NCBI GenBank assembly: GCA_009760855.2
Contig: WPIO01000018.1
Location: 3,502,001-3,566,000 of the forward strand
Length of the DNA: 64,000 nt
Direction of reading: 5' to 3'
Source of the DNA: Cristatella mucedo
Lineage: Eukaryota; Bryozoa; Phylactolaemata; Cristatellidae
The translations under genes and the position numbers were made by a program. The notes under the pieces were generated by a model, which saw nothing but the letters and a program-made list of their open reading frames with translations, ran no database searches and was not told the DNA's origin. Of the stretch, positions 21,988-32,261 are shown in pieces (position 1 is the stretch's first letter; every line of letters begins with the position of its first letter).

Positions 21988-23504
21988 AGGTCTGAGTCCG
22001 AATATGGAATCGAACACTGCAAGCGCTGCCCGTTTGGATTTTGTTCTGAGCGTGCAGGCCTTTCGATGTCGTTGGAGTAAACTTCGTGCAATTTCGATAG
22101 AGAACGCTGCCGTTCCCAGCTGCGTTTACCCGGCAGGTTTTCTCAGATTTTGGACGGATTTGGGCTACTATGTCATATGTCAAATCATTTTGGAGACGCC
22201 AAGTCTACATACTCATGATAAGGAGAATCTGCCTCTACTTTTGGCTCCTTGTTGGTCCAGCCAACCAATCAAAAGGGGCTCGTCACACGTGTGCACGAGC
22301 GCGAACGCACACACACACAATGGCCAAAATAAAAATGGCTGACGTTCGTAGACTTAAGTTATATTGGGAAAGATTTGTTAATGCTAATCTTCTTTTATTT
22401 ATATTCCTTTCATACTACTCTACAATAACTTCTACGGGTGTTGCCTTGGCATCTTCACGATAAAACCTTTTTTCATAGCAGCCTCCCGGATTAGAGCACG
22501 GGCTTTGGGCAGGACTAAGTCGGCCAACAAATCTGTCGTGGGCGGGACTAAATCTGCCGCATAAAAAGTCTTAAGAGGAAAGTCGACGTCGGTCAGGAGG
22601 AAAGTCTGCCAAGTAAACGCAACGAGGGTAGCCCGGTCTTAACAGCGTCGACGCAGCCTCGGCTGCTGCTCGCTCGCTGGAGAATGCACGAAAAGCGAAA
22701 GCACCTTTATCGTCATGAGCGAAGAGTCTGTACTTCAGGAATACTGTCGCCAGTCGGTGTGGCATTGCTAAGCAGACGCGCCAGATATGGGGATGGTCAG
22801 ATCAGGTCAGCTCACCAAGCGCTCATGAAAGGGGAGCTGCATCAACGCGGCGGCCCGAGGCTCGATCGTCACCCGCCCGAACGCCGGCCAAACCTCGGGC
22901 GTAGCCTAACCTTCCATGGAGACCGAGATGCCTCAGCAGTTCTCGGCGCGAGCGTGCTTGCTCGGCGCCGGCGAACGAGCCGGAGGGCCGAAACCAGTCG
23001 GGCACTTTTTGAAAGCCGATGTTGACATCGGCTGGGCGATAGTTGGTTGAGCAGGGCTCCGGCTGCCAGGGGGTGTCTGGGCAGCTGCAGCTCCGTCACA
23101 AAGGGGGTGGAAGTAGAACACCGGGGCCGAACCACACTCAGAGGAAGGGTCCGCCGCTCATAAAGGTCGGCGCCGGATATCGCGACAAGGATTGAGGGGG
23201 CCAATCGATGAGCTAAGATCGCGTGCCATACTGGGTCGGTCCCCTCGAGTGTAGACGGAGCATAACTCGTCGCCAAGCAGCTGTGGGCGGCTCCTCTCTG
23301 GCCAGCGTACGCGTGCAGCCTTCTCACTACCGAAGCGCCCGTTGCCACCGAAAGCCGTCAGCTCGAGGGCTGCGGTGCATACAACAACTGCCGAGGCACA
23401 TGGGCAAGCCGCCCGGGCAGAGGCAGCGTCATGAGAGCGAGAGCGTGCTGCCCAGGTCCGTTGGCTGCCAACCGTCTGCCGGTCGGTCAGCGGGGCGCAG
23501 AGCG
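21988..23504 (-). other. Candidate LMO 3' untranslated region and downstream DNA
   Basis: Downstream of the LMO stop on the minus strand. GC-rich from 22,900 to 23,500 with overlapping open frames that I treat as non-coding. AATAAA on the minus strand at 22400-22395 is a possible polyadenylation signal about 1.1 kb past the stop. The transcript end cannot be fixed from sequence. Confidence 0.3.
22395..22400 (-). promoter_or_regulatory. Possible LMO polyadenylation signal
   Basis: TTTATT on the plus strand reads AATAAA on the LMO strand, in an AT-rich context about 1.1 kb past the stop codon. This is a short motif and unproven. Confidence 0.25.
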
Positions 23505-23712
23505 TCAAGTGGTCGCCGTCGGCTGCAGTGCGCCGTAGGACATCTGCCGGACGAGGCCGTCTGCTCTGCCGTCGGCCATGCCGAAGCTGCTGGCTGAAGC
23601 TGCTGCCTCGGCAATCGTCGGGTCGAGGTCAATGGAGCTGCAAGCGTCCTCGTAATCCATCTCGCACAGTATCCGGTTTCCGCAGAGGTAGTACCGATCG
23701 CCGACGCAGAAC
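23505..23712 (-). CDS. LMO: LMO (LIM-only) exon 3: end of LIM2 and C-terminal tail
   Basis: Last coding exon of a LIM-only transcriptional cofactor. LMO proteins bind no DNA and bridge LDB/CHIP and bHLH or GATA partners in the nucleus. The acceptor TCTCGTTTTCAG ends at 23713. The first base completes the Arg split with exon 2 (AG|G). It encodes residues 152-219 and starts FCVGDRYYLCGNRILCEMDY. This supplies the last LIM2 ligands, C167 and D170 (LCEMD). The tail after LIM2 is about 47 residues, Ala/Ser-rich, and ends QPTATT before TGA at 23507-23505. The FCVGD start of the LIM2 second finger fits the LMO1/LMO3/Beadex type better than LMO4. The tail is not recognised as conserved. Confidence 0.9.
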
Positions 23713-23928
23713 CTGAAAACGAGACGGACGGCTTTCGGCCTGTCTCCGTAGCAAGGCGACTCGAGAGCAAGCACCATGCCGACAGGCGGCGCTGCTCCAA
23801 CCAGCTTGGCCAGAGAGAATTAAGGAAGCTACACCCGAAATCCTTACTCCTCCCTCCCCGTGGGAAAATACCCCTGGTACTTAACCTCGTGTAGACAAGC
23901 CCATACGGAATCACACAGGAGATTACGG

Positions 23929-24092
23929 GCAACAGCCATCATTACAGCGAACGGATATCATTACAAGCAACGGCCATCATTACAAGCAACGGCCATCATT
24001 ACAGCGAACGGATATCATTACAGCGAACGGATATCATTACAAGCAACGGCCATCATTACAGGCAACGGCCATCATTACAGGCACCGGCCATC
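23929..24092. repeat. 19-bp minisatellite with two unit types
   Basis: About 8.5 units alternating between CAACGGCCATCATTACAAG and CGAACGGATATCATTACAG. The order is A'-B-A-A-B-B-A-A-A, suggesting spread of blocks rather than single units. Inside LMO intron 2, about 220 bp from the exon 3 acceptor. Confidence 0.9.
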
Positions 24093-24111
24093 CGAGCAGC
24101 CTAATAGGTGA

Positions 24112-24720
24112 GGGGTACTTCAAGGATCTGTGCTCGGTCCACTTCTTTTCGCAACATATACTTTCCTCCTTGCCATTGTAATCGTCAAGAACAATCTAGA
24201 ATTTTATTTGTCTGACGACGACACACACAGAGCTGTAACCCTGGTTTGATCTCTCCTATTCTTCCAGCAGCTGGAACTGTCTTTATTTCTTCGTCGCTTG
24301 TATTACTGATATTGCACTTGGATGGAAGAAACCTTTCTCGAATTGAATGATGATAAAACTTATTGTGAGCAAAGCATAACGTTCAAAATGGGCTCAGCTA
24401 GTATGTCGCCTGTTGCACCTGCACACAATCTGGGTGTCTAACTCGAAAGTGACACTTCACTAGAGAATTCCTTAAGCTCCAGAGTCACGTGTACCTACGT
24501 TCAGTTATGCTAACTATTCAGCTACTAATGCAAAATGTTGGGCCTGCTTAGATAGACACCACAACCAAGCTGATGCATGTATTTGTGTCACTCCGTCCAG
24601 ACTTCACTATTCGAGCGCCATCATTAAAGTGCAATGAGACCTATACAGCTGGTATGAAATTCTGAACCTATACTGGTCTGTCATAAATATATCGCAAATG
24701 CAAAATTAGATCACTTCTTG
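24112..24720 (+). mobile_element. Decayed LINE RT, antisense in LMO intron 2
   Basis: GGATCTGTGCTCGGTCCACT at 24124 reads GSVLGPLLF, the RT motif found at 59600 in a better copy. LEFYLSDDDTHRAV follows and keeps an Asp pair within a decayed YADD box. C-terminal-domain traces continue to 24720. Old and broken. Confidence 0.7.
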
Positions 24721-24754
24721 GCCATGGGTAAGGTGCTAGCTCTTCCCTGTCCAA

Positions 24755-24892
24755 GGGGGTTGGCTTAAGTCCTACAGTGGCCAATTCTGTATTGCCCACT
24801 GCAAGCAGTGGTGATAGCCCATAATTCTCTTATGCCAAGCAGTGGTGAGAGCCGCTGATGCTCTTACATAAATGAGGCTGTTGAATGAGCAA
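24755..24892 (+). mobile_element. SINE family B, 5'-truncated
   Basis: Begins around the box-B region and keeps the CACTGCAAGCAGTGGTGATAG body. The GCAGTGGTGA unit is partly duplicated. Ends AATGAGGCTGTTGAATGAG. Confidence 0.75.
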
Positions 24893-26136
24893 AGCTTCTT
24901 CAACTTTACCGAGCACAACTGGCTCTCCAAAACAGGGCGCATTGACTTGGGAGGTCCTGTCAATCCGTTTTAGGACTTTTAATTCTCGGTGATTTCCGGC
25001 TTTGAGGCGACATCCTGCCTATCACCACCCGGCTGCCGTTCGGCTCGGCGTCGCTAAGATTCTTGCGAAATTGAAAGATACAAATAGGAAAGCATACACG
25101 AAATCAATGAAAAGGGCACAGCGAAGCATTACGATTTATTAGTAGCGATTTCCACACACAAAATCTTGCATAAGACTGGGAACGAAAAACCGAAGCACCA
25201 AAACGATCAGAACGAAGGCACAAGTGGCAATATTGAATGGGAGCTAAAAATCCGAACTCTCCATTGGCTTACTTAAATTTGTATTTCATGCACATTCTTT
25301 GGCCTGCCGGGATTGTACATTTCTCTACAGCACGATTCGCGTAATCAAAGCGAAAGGTGCCCCAAGCATTAGCAGGCAGCCATGGATTTGTACAGAGGGT
25401 TTTCGTTTTTGACTATCCCAAAAGCTATATTTTTCTTACAGCAAGCAGCAGCTTCGAAATCGAAAGTGTGCAGAGTGCATCTAGCTAAAGTCTCGTGCGA
25501 GTGCCTGCTGGATGAGAGCGATTGAAACTATAATGAGTAGGTGCAGGCAGCAGCACCTTGCCAACCGTTTAGTCACACTCTAATTGCATTAGAGGCAAGC
25601 TACGAGACGAGGGAGATGCTACGCTGTGAGCTGGGCCAGTGCTGCACGCTAATTAAATGCAGCCAATCACGTTACACGCTTTGGTTTTGCAGCGGCAGCG
25701 ACCCATAGGCCAGCGAACAGTGGCAGTCCTTCGGGGAGGCATTGCATCCGGCGGCTCACTGAGCTGGGCCCAGGGGGGAGATTCTAGCCCTCAGTGACCT
25801 ATGAGAGCTACCTGCAGCCTGCAGCTCACGAGCATCCTGCCGGCTCTAGCCTCCTCTGCCCCTATAATAAATCCACTGCCCGGAGGATCCAGAGCCGAAG
25901 AAACGCAGGAATCGCCCGTCACTTTTCGAGTCTGGGCTGCTGCAACGGTTTCAAAACAGTTACTTCTCAAATAATAAGCGTACTGTGTCCTCCTCCACTG
26001 TTCGCTCAATTAAAGTAAGAGAAGCTATCGTCGCGAGTCGATCCGGTTTCGCGACCACACGCTTCTCTCACTTTACCAATTGCATCTATGCGCCAAGTAG
26101 CAAAACAGATGCTGACACATAAAAGTAAAAGTCGCC
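24893..26136. other. Intron 2 sequence, nothing recognised
   Basis: No open frame, repeat or RNA signal that I can name. Opposed short open frames at 25791-26018 look like chance. Confidence 0.4.
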
Positions 26137-26272
26137 CCATTCAACAGCCTCGCTTATGTATCGGCAGAAGAGCCGTAGCAGCAACCAGTCCTGCTTTAGG
26201 TGGGCACCAAAGAATTGCTTGCTGCAGGACTAACACCTCGAGCCTGTATCGTGTTGGGCGACCGCCTTACCC
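26137..26272 (-). mobile_element. SINE family B
   Basis: Reverse copy from CAACAGCCTCGCTTATGTAT through GCAGAAGAGC to the decayed tRNA-like head. It directly adjoins the ATT tail of the LINE fragment at 26274. Confidence 0.72.
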
Positions 26273-26273
26273 C

Positions 26274-26646
26274 TAATAATGACAATAATAATGCATTTGA
26301 TATAGCGCTCTCAGAGAACTCAATCTCTTTCTAGGCACTATGCATTTGCTGCAAAGGAAGCACGGTCGAATGGCTCGTGGTAGCATGCTCAATAAACAAC
26401 AAGAATAACGTGGTTAGGGGTGACATGCCCAGGGTCAGCATGCAAGTATGGTTAGTGGCAGCATGCACAGTGTCATCATGCATAGGTACATAAAGGACGA
26501 ATCACAGGGACCCACTAAATGCTGTCATAAATAGATGCGTTTTTAGTTTCTTTTTAAACGTGGTCAAGACAGGGAAAGTCGTGACGAAAGTTGGAAATGA
26601 GTTCCAGGCTTTGGGAGCATACGAACTAAAGGCACGGTCTCTAAGC
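26274..26646 (-). mobile_element. LINE 3' end fragment in LMO intron 2
   Basis: AATAATGACAATAATAAT tail, hairpin segment (GCGCTCTCAGAG...), then the 3' untranslated body up to CATACGAACTAAAGGCACGG at 26620. Same orientation as LMO. Confidence 0.88.
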
Positions 26647-26888
26647 TAAGAGATCCAGAGACAAATGAAATGCCGAATTGCAATACCATACTGCGTTCAG
26701 AAATCGCTTTGGAGTCGCATCGGGATATTTTATTAGTGCGGTGCTGGAAATGAGCGTCTGGGCACAGGCAGGGGAGGGGGCGTAGGAGCCATGGGCGGCC
26801 GCTAGCCTAGTTCGCTGACTAGTGGGACAAAACCGGCGGCCGTTGCACATCCGGCGGCCAGGCAGCCATCGAGCGACGAGGGTTTTAC

Positions 26889-27014
26889 CTGTGATTGCAC
26901 TGCTGGCAGGCGAAGCAGTCGAGATGGTAGAAATGCTCCTTGGCCTTCATCGCCATTTCGAAGGCCGGTATGCTCTTTGAGCACGCCGAGCAGTTGCCCG
27001 GCAGGCCGAAGAGC
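26889..27014 (-). CDS. LMO: LMO exon 2: start of LIM2
   Basis: 126-nt exon encoding residues 110-151 of the LMO protein. Its first base completes R109. The acceptor TTCGTTCCGCAG lies at 27026-27015 and the donor CACAG|GTAAAA at 26889/26888. The peptide starts LFGLPGNCSACSKSIPAFEM. It supplies LIM2 ligands C117 and C120 (CSAC), H139 and C142 (HLDC), C145 and C148 (CQQC). Both exon junctions split an Arg codon as AG|G, so exons 1, 2 and 3 join without any frame change. No open frame begins with ATG in the right frame here, so the exon is visible only through its splice sites and zinc-ligand pattern. Confidence 0.93.
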
Positions 27015-27329
27015 CTGCGGAACGAACGAACGAGCGCTCGTACTCTTCTGCGTCGCCACGAGAAGCTGCGTCGGTGCCTTCCTTCCCATAGGCCCAGTTT
27101 ACGAGATCACGCAATTGATACTAGGGATACTTGGGCACACACTAATGATAGCGTAGCTCGAGTGAAGGATACAAACGCCTACAAAACCGCTAATTCGGAG
27201 GACACCCAGCGTAGGACTAGGGAAGACTAAAAGGAGACCCGATCGTTCACAAACGAAACATATACGATCTTAGTAGCTAGTTTACGGTAACAAAGGCTGC
27301 GACAATGTAGGCATACAAGCTCTACCGGC

Positions 27330-27885
27330 AAGTCTGCCTACTTTCAGCTCATTGGCAATGCAAGGAAATCGGGCTTGCTCAGATAAGGATTCAATGGCTA
27401 AGCTTGTTCCATGAACCAGGGATATACCATCGAGACTTCTGTAGCTGTCATTACTTGGAGGTCACCATAGCTGTGCAATAAGACGCCTGTAGTGGCTAGA
27501 AAACGTGGCAGCCAACGTTGTCTTTTTGCGAACATCGCTACTGCCATATTAAACTGTTCCAACTACCATTGTAAACTATCGCTCGCCGACTTTCGCTGGC
27601 ATCGACATCGAGCACCGTATCAATTACAGGGTGCTGCTATCACTCACTTTTAGGTCTCTCCATTCTACTGCTCTACTCATCGGAAATGCTCGCTATTCAG
27701 GTTTCACATCGCACGACCGTTTTTTCCAACTACGGTCGTTTGGCCAGTGCCTCTAACCAACCTCATATATTCTTTGGAGATCGTGCCTTCAGTTCGATTG
27801 CTCCCACAGCCTTGGGTTTACAACCAACCGACGTCACGACATCCTCTGACTTCACGCCATTAGAAAAAAGCTAAAACTTACCTGC
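27330..27885 (+). mobile_element. Decayed LINE C-terminal domain
   Basis: Starts AAGTCTGCCTACTTTCAGCT, as in the better copies (SAYFQLH). The last part reads FFGDRAFSSIAPTALGL and matches FGDRAFSSYAPTAWNSL of the 61056-61889 frame. Frame shifts throughout. Confidence 0.75.
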
Positions 27886-28064
27886 TCCTTGCAGCTTTAT
27901 CTCCAACCATTCGTGCTGAAATTACGCAGGTTGTAGTCATAATAACACTAGGAAAGGTATTTCATTTTTCATCTTTAGGTACACAATTTTTTCCTAATCT
28001 CTTAGGCCTAAAATAAATAGAAAATGCACGCTGCTTCACAAAACACTGCTTCTGCGGTCCAAAC

Positions 28065-28208
28065 CATGACATTTTGAAGTTCTACGGTGATGGTGTTAGA
28101 CATGTTTCCGGCGTGAGTTCGCACACATAGCAAACCGTTGGCCGATACTCGAACTCTCGAAGAAAATGTTAACATTTGCTGCTCGCTAGATGTAATTTCT
28201 TGCACAAT
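28065..28208 (-). other. Possible half Ig-domain exon (E-F-G strands)
   Basis: Minus-strand frame reads EITSSEQQMLTFSSRVRVS, then LLCVRTHAGNMSNTITVELQNV. This has the E-strand, F-strand Cys and G-strand spacing of an Ig domain. No first Cys or core Trp is present and splice sites are weak. A diverged relative lies at 47360-47480 with similar flanks. It could be a decayed Ig exon or part of an unknown repeat. Confidence 0.25.
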
Positions 28209-28649
28209 AATGTCTAATGTTTTAAATATCTTTTCTATTTTTTATTCATTTAATTCTAGTAAGTATACAGGCTGATGCAGGGAGAAAAGTGAGCCTCGAA
28301 GCTATCTCAAGAATTTCCATGGAACCGAATGACCACTCGAGCAACTGCTAATTCTGCACAGTGGACCCTTGCAAACGTCAAATTGGCCAGAGCGAACCTC
28401 CCATCGTGTATCCAAACATTCCTTCGCCAACGCCCCAGTACCTGACCGCCCTGAGCTCCCCTCCTTACCCACCACTTCGGGACGGGAATGTGCCCTCTTT
28501 AGGAGACAGCAGCCATGAAGATGGTGCAGACCCGGATGATCCAATTCTACAGACGTCACAGATATCACAAAAAGGGCTAGCCTCAGCGGACCGAGTTCTC
28601 TGTAGAGAAGGACAATCAAGAGGGAGCCGCTCGTAGACTCTCAAAGGAA
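28209..28649. other. Sequence related to 47415-47570, otherwise unassigned
   Basis: 28187-28345 aligns with 47412-47570 through blocks such as GTAAGT(A/T)TAC..GGCTG. The 91-codon plus frame at 28361-28633 is Pro/Ser-rich and may be the N-terminal side of the transposon-like fossil that follows. Confidence 0.4.
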
Positions 28650-29185
28650 GGTACTGATGCCACCACCAGTGCACACTAAGTTATGCCTCGTCAAGCAATT
28701 TGTCACGACTCTAGACAACCAGTCAGCAGCCTTCAAGTACCTCCGACGTGCCTCTCCACGGCTGTTGGAGGAAAGGGCAAAGCTGGTACCTTTGTCGCAC
28801 CACAGGTTAAGAAGATCGTAGAGAGTGAATTCACAGAGTGACGAATTCGCAAAGTTGAACAGGACTGAGACAGCGGCTTACAGGAGAAGTTTCATTGCTG
28901 TGATTCATGGATTTTCGGGCAATCGCAGGGCTGAAAACTATTAGCAGCTGGTTCAGGCTCTCATAAAGAGCTACACACAAAAATGGGATACATAGCGTCC
29001 CTCAAAGACCCTCTCCTTGATGCACAACTTGACTAATTCAAGGAGAAGATCGGAGCTCATTCAGAGAAGCAAGGCGAGTAAGTATACCAGAACAAACTGG
29101 ACTTTAAAGGTCATAACCAGGGACAGTATAACTAAAACATAGTAATTGAGGACTATTTGAGGTTTTCCGAGGAAGTAATTTGCAA
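28650..29185 (+). pseudogene. Transposon-like protein fossil (SEEQGERFHQD-type family), copy 1
   Basis: Across frames it reads HTKLCLVKQFVTTLDNQSAA, then ETAAYRRSFIAVIHGFSGN, QLVQALIKSYTQ, KEKIGAHSEKQGE and LDFKGHNQGQYN. This order matches a widespread but, to my knowledge, uncharacterised animal protein family usually found in transposon-like contexts. A second copy at 53610-54640 has the same blocks, which supports the call independently of memory. Stops (for example after QALIKSYTQKWDT) and frame shifts make it dead. I cannot assign a transposon superfamily, and no terminal repeats were found. Confidence 0.6.
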
Positions 29186-29234
29186 TATAGCCGGAAATTT
29201 AGGAAATATACTTTTTTTTTTATTGCATTACTCT

Positions 29235-29352
29235 TACCCAGGTCGGAACTCAAGTCCTGCAGTAGGCTATCCTTGATTGCCCACGGCAAGCCGTGACAAT
29301 AGCCGTTAAGCCTCTCCTGCCACTATATAAATCGGGCTTTTAAATGAGTTAA
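29235..29352 (+). mobile_element. SINE family B, 5'-truncated
   Basis: Keeps TTGCCCACGGCAAGCCGTGA, CAATAGCCGTTAAG and the ATATAAATCGGGCTTTTAAATGAG 3' end. Confidence 0.72.
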
Positions 29353-30054
29353 CCATATTTGCTGTTCTGTCCGACTACATGTATGTGAAAAGCAAGGTGT
29401 CAGTTTTCTCATCAGAAGTGGGTTTAATTTCAAGGCACTGTCCTGGTCACAAAAGCAGAGTTATAAGTAATAGTGGCTATTTTCTATACTATTTAGGCTT
29501 AAGCTGCTAGTGACAACAATTGCTTCACACCGTGTAATAATAGGATGCCGAAAGTGTGCCGATCCACAAGCCACTCTAACAAGTTCCTATGCTTGGCAAT
29601 AAACCTATAAAATAATTTTTTAGTGTCAGTGTACAACATTTTGAATATGAGCATACGAGTGAGTACGGTAAAACTTAGAGGACGGCACGCTATAACATTC
29701 GTGCCCTTCGTGATATTTATAGTAGTAAAGCTATAGTACAGCTACGATTAGTGTCCTTCCAAAAATACCTTGAAAGATACTTTATTAATCTGCACATGTA
29801 GCTACAATGTGCACTCTCATCACTGAAATTGAACATCGAATTTTGAATTCAAAACGAACTGCAGCCTTATTTTGAATAACTTTCATAAGTATTTTCTATA
29901 AGGGTCTGACTGCCCATAATTCGACTAACTCACCATCTATGTCACCGGGCATTCAGGCTCGACTTCTAAGGCAAACTTTGAGTTTCTCGTGATTTGGCTT
30001 TAAATGATGATGAGGTATTTTTAAAGCATCCTCTGGAAATTAAAAATCGTTCTA
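29353..30054. other. AT-rich, nothing recognised
   Basis: No open frame or repeat family identified over about 700 bp of LMO intron 1. Confidence 0.4.
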
Positions 30055-30612
30055 TGCACATTACACGTGCTGGAAAGGAAGCACGACAATTGTTTGGTAA
30101 AAAACGTGCACGGCGTTAGCACGAAATAGCATACAAAGGTAAATTCACGAGGACGGAGCAAATGATGTGAGGAAAGGAAGAGATTTTAGCTTCTTCTTAC
30201 TTGCTGCCAAGTCAGTGCATCTTGTGGCGTCAGCAGCGGGAGTGAGTTCCAGGCTGTGGGAGAAAGCGAAATGGAGAACCAGGCTCCGAGCGATTCGAGG
30301 CTTTAGGCTATAGTCCTAGCTAAACGACTGGAGTCCGAAGAGCGGTTGGTACGATGCCTGGCTGGGAAGTAGTTCGGATAGATGGCCGGGAGCAAGAGAA
30401 TGGAGAGACCTGAAGGTGAGCCACAGCACCGACGGAAGTTGATTGCGACCTGGCGACCACTGCAAGTCGGTGAGACTTGGTGTAGCTTGGCAGTAACGAC
30501 GTCCAGGACTGACAACCCTAAGCGCCGATTTTTGCACCAGCTGTACGGGTCTAAGCGCACAGGCATGAAGACCTGCAGTTGGTGAGTTCCAGAAGATGGA
30601 TAAAATGCAAAA
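30055..30612 (-). mobile_element. Decayed LINE, variant subfamily
   Basis: GGGAGTGAGTTCCAGGCTGT, GGTACGATGCCTGGC and TTTTGCACCAGCTGTACG correspond to the C-terminal domain and 3' part of the dominant LINE on the minus strand. The GACGGAGCAAATGATGTGA side matches 61990-62010 instead, defining a variant. Broken. Confidence 0.7.
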
Positions 30613-31033
30613 TACACATGGAACGGCTTGAAGGTTGTATTCTTATCTATAATAAAAATTATAATGACACTTTTATATTGCAACTGGATAACTAAACCTC
30701 TTTGTCCAAAATGCACGTATGCTGGAAGGAAAGCACATAATGTCTGCACAATCCAATTGACAGGCTTCCTTTTCAGCTTACAAAAGGTGCCGAAAAAAGG
30801 GATCTAGTTATTTCAGGGAACCAAACAGTCGCTCGATTATTATTATTATCATTATAATTATTATCATCATTATTAGTATATTCCTGCCGCAGCACATGGA
30901 TGTTCACATAGGAGCGGGCCGTTGGTTCCCTACCGTCATGAGATTCGGAGTGAGAGAGTGTTTTCCTTCGAGCTCGTGCTCCTTCTTGTAACATGCATTC
31001 GCACCCGCTGTCTTGCTAATCATTCTCTTCCAG
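30613..31033. other. Unassigned, with ATT/ATC-rich runs
   Basis: ATTATTATTATCATTATAAT at 30838-30880 may be a degraded retroposon tail. Ends with the acceptor CATTCTCTTCCAG at 31021-31033. Confidence 0.4.
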
Positions 31034-31340
31034 TTAAACCGCCGATAAAGCTCAGCGAGAGCACGACAAGAGATCAGCTCATAAAGCTCAAGTCGGCATC
31101 TGTCGTCTGTGACCTTTTTGGATGTATCCTGAATTGAATTTCAATATCCACTAAAGATGGTACTATCCACCTAAACTATTGTTCGAGGTTGAATGGACAT
31201 TTCTCCGTCGTAGGAAACAACCAACTAGTTTTTAACGTCAATATTCTTTGGAAGTTTCGGATTAGGATTGCTAATTCTGTCGTAATTGTCTCTTTACAAA
31301 CTGACATCGGCGGCATTGAATGCACACATTGCTTCACTGT
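31034..31340 (+). pseudogene. Broken Ig-like exon (Ig exon 3)
   Basis: The acceptor CATTCTCTTCCAG ends at 31033 and gives the same phase-1 entry as Ig exon 2. Both then open with Pro-Pro (here KPPIKLSESTTRDQLIKLKS). The first Cys follows (SASVVCDLFG). A TGA at 31135-31137 stands about where the core Trp would be, and TGA is one base from TGG. The frame then stays open (TKDGTIHLNYCSRLNG; NQLVFNVNIL) to GGIECTHC. At about 31341 the sequence passes into a LINE 3' end, so no donor remains. Most likely a dead exon inside LMO intron 1, antisense to LMO. The domain call rests on pattern, not a search. Confidence 0.4.
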
Positions 31341-31652
31341 CAAGTCGACGTACTTTCAGCTGAGGATTCTTATCAACACACTTATTTAGGACAGCATTTA
31401 GTGGGTCCCTGTGATTTGTCCTTCACGTGCTTATGCGTGCTGACACTGTGCATGCTGCCACTAACCACATTTGCATGCTGACCCTGTACATGTCACCCCT
31501 AACCATATTATTCATTTTGTTTGTTTTTCAAGCATGATTTTACTTACCATTCAATTGCATTTCCCTTTGCAGCAAATGTAAAGCGCCTAGAAAGAGATCA
31601 AGTTCTCTGAGGGCGCTTTATCAAGCGCATTATTATTTTTATTATTATCAAA
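31341..31652 (+). mobile_element. LINE 3' end fragment with internal deletion
   Basis: Starts AAGTCGACGTACTTTCAGCT (C-terminal-domain start), jumps to CACACTTATTTAGGACAGCA (end of the coding region), then carries the full 3' untranslated part and hairpin near 31580-31625, then ATTATTATTTTTATTATT. The middle of the C-terminal domain is deleted. Confidence 0.85.
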
Positions 31653-31654
31653 AT

Positions 31655-32070
31655 AAGGGCCTGCTTAAGCAAGAGTATGACAGCCAAAGCTTACCCCTTC
31701 GAGAAATCTCGTCTAGATTACTGCAATCCCCTTTATTCAGGACTACCGACCTTTAACCTCTCGTTAGACGACCATGTCAGCTCCACAGTCCAATCTGCCT
31801 ATTTTCAGCTTCATAACATTGCTAAAACTCGAGCTTGTTTAGATAGGGATACCACGTCCAAGTTGGTCCATGCATTCGTGACATCCCGTCTCGACTTCTG
31901 CAACTCACTGCTTACTGGCCTACCAGCATGTGCGATCAGGCGATTGCAGCTGGTGCAAAACTCAGCAGCTAGGCTGGTCTGCCGTGAGCGTCGAAGTTGC
32001 AACATCACACCACTTCTCGCCGACCTGCACTGGCTACCAGTCAAGCAACGGATCGACTCTAATCCAAAAC
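31655..32070 (+). mobile_element. LINE C-terminal-domain fragment
   Basis: Frame 31677-32070 reads DDHVSSTVQSAYFQLHN, SRLDFCNSLLTGLPACAIRR and LLADLHWLPVKQRID, then leaves the LINE near 32065. It is one of the cleaner stretches, suggesting moderate age. Its 3' end is missing. Confidence 0.85.
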
Positions 32071-32261
32071 ACTCGACTCGGTGCAAGCTACCAACGGTGC
32101 CACCCTCGTTTGCCTATCGGAGGCTGGCCAGAAGGGTTCATCCTTCGGATTGACATCTCGTCGGCTACAGGGGCCCAGCTGCTGAACGCTTCGCGTGTGG
32201 CGTCTACCGACGTGTACGTCTCTGACGCTTGACGCAGGCGAAAGGCGGCGGTAAAAGGCTC

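Larger units (their letters stand above)
23713..26888 (-). other. LMO intron 2
   Basis: About 3.2 kb, bounded by donor GTAAAA (26888 side) and acceptor TTTTCAG (23713 side). It contains a 19-bp minisatellite, a decayed LINE, two SINE-B copies and a LINE 3' end. The stretch 24895-26130 has nothing recognised. Confidence 0.75.
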
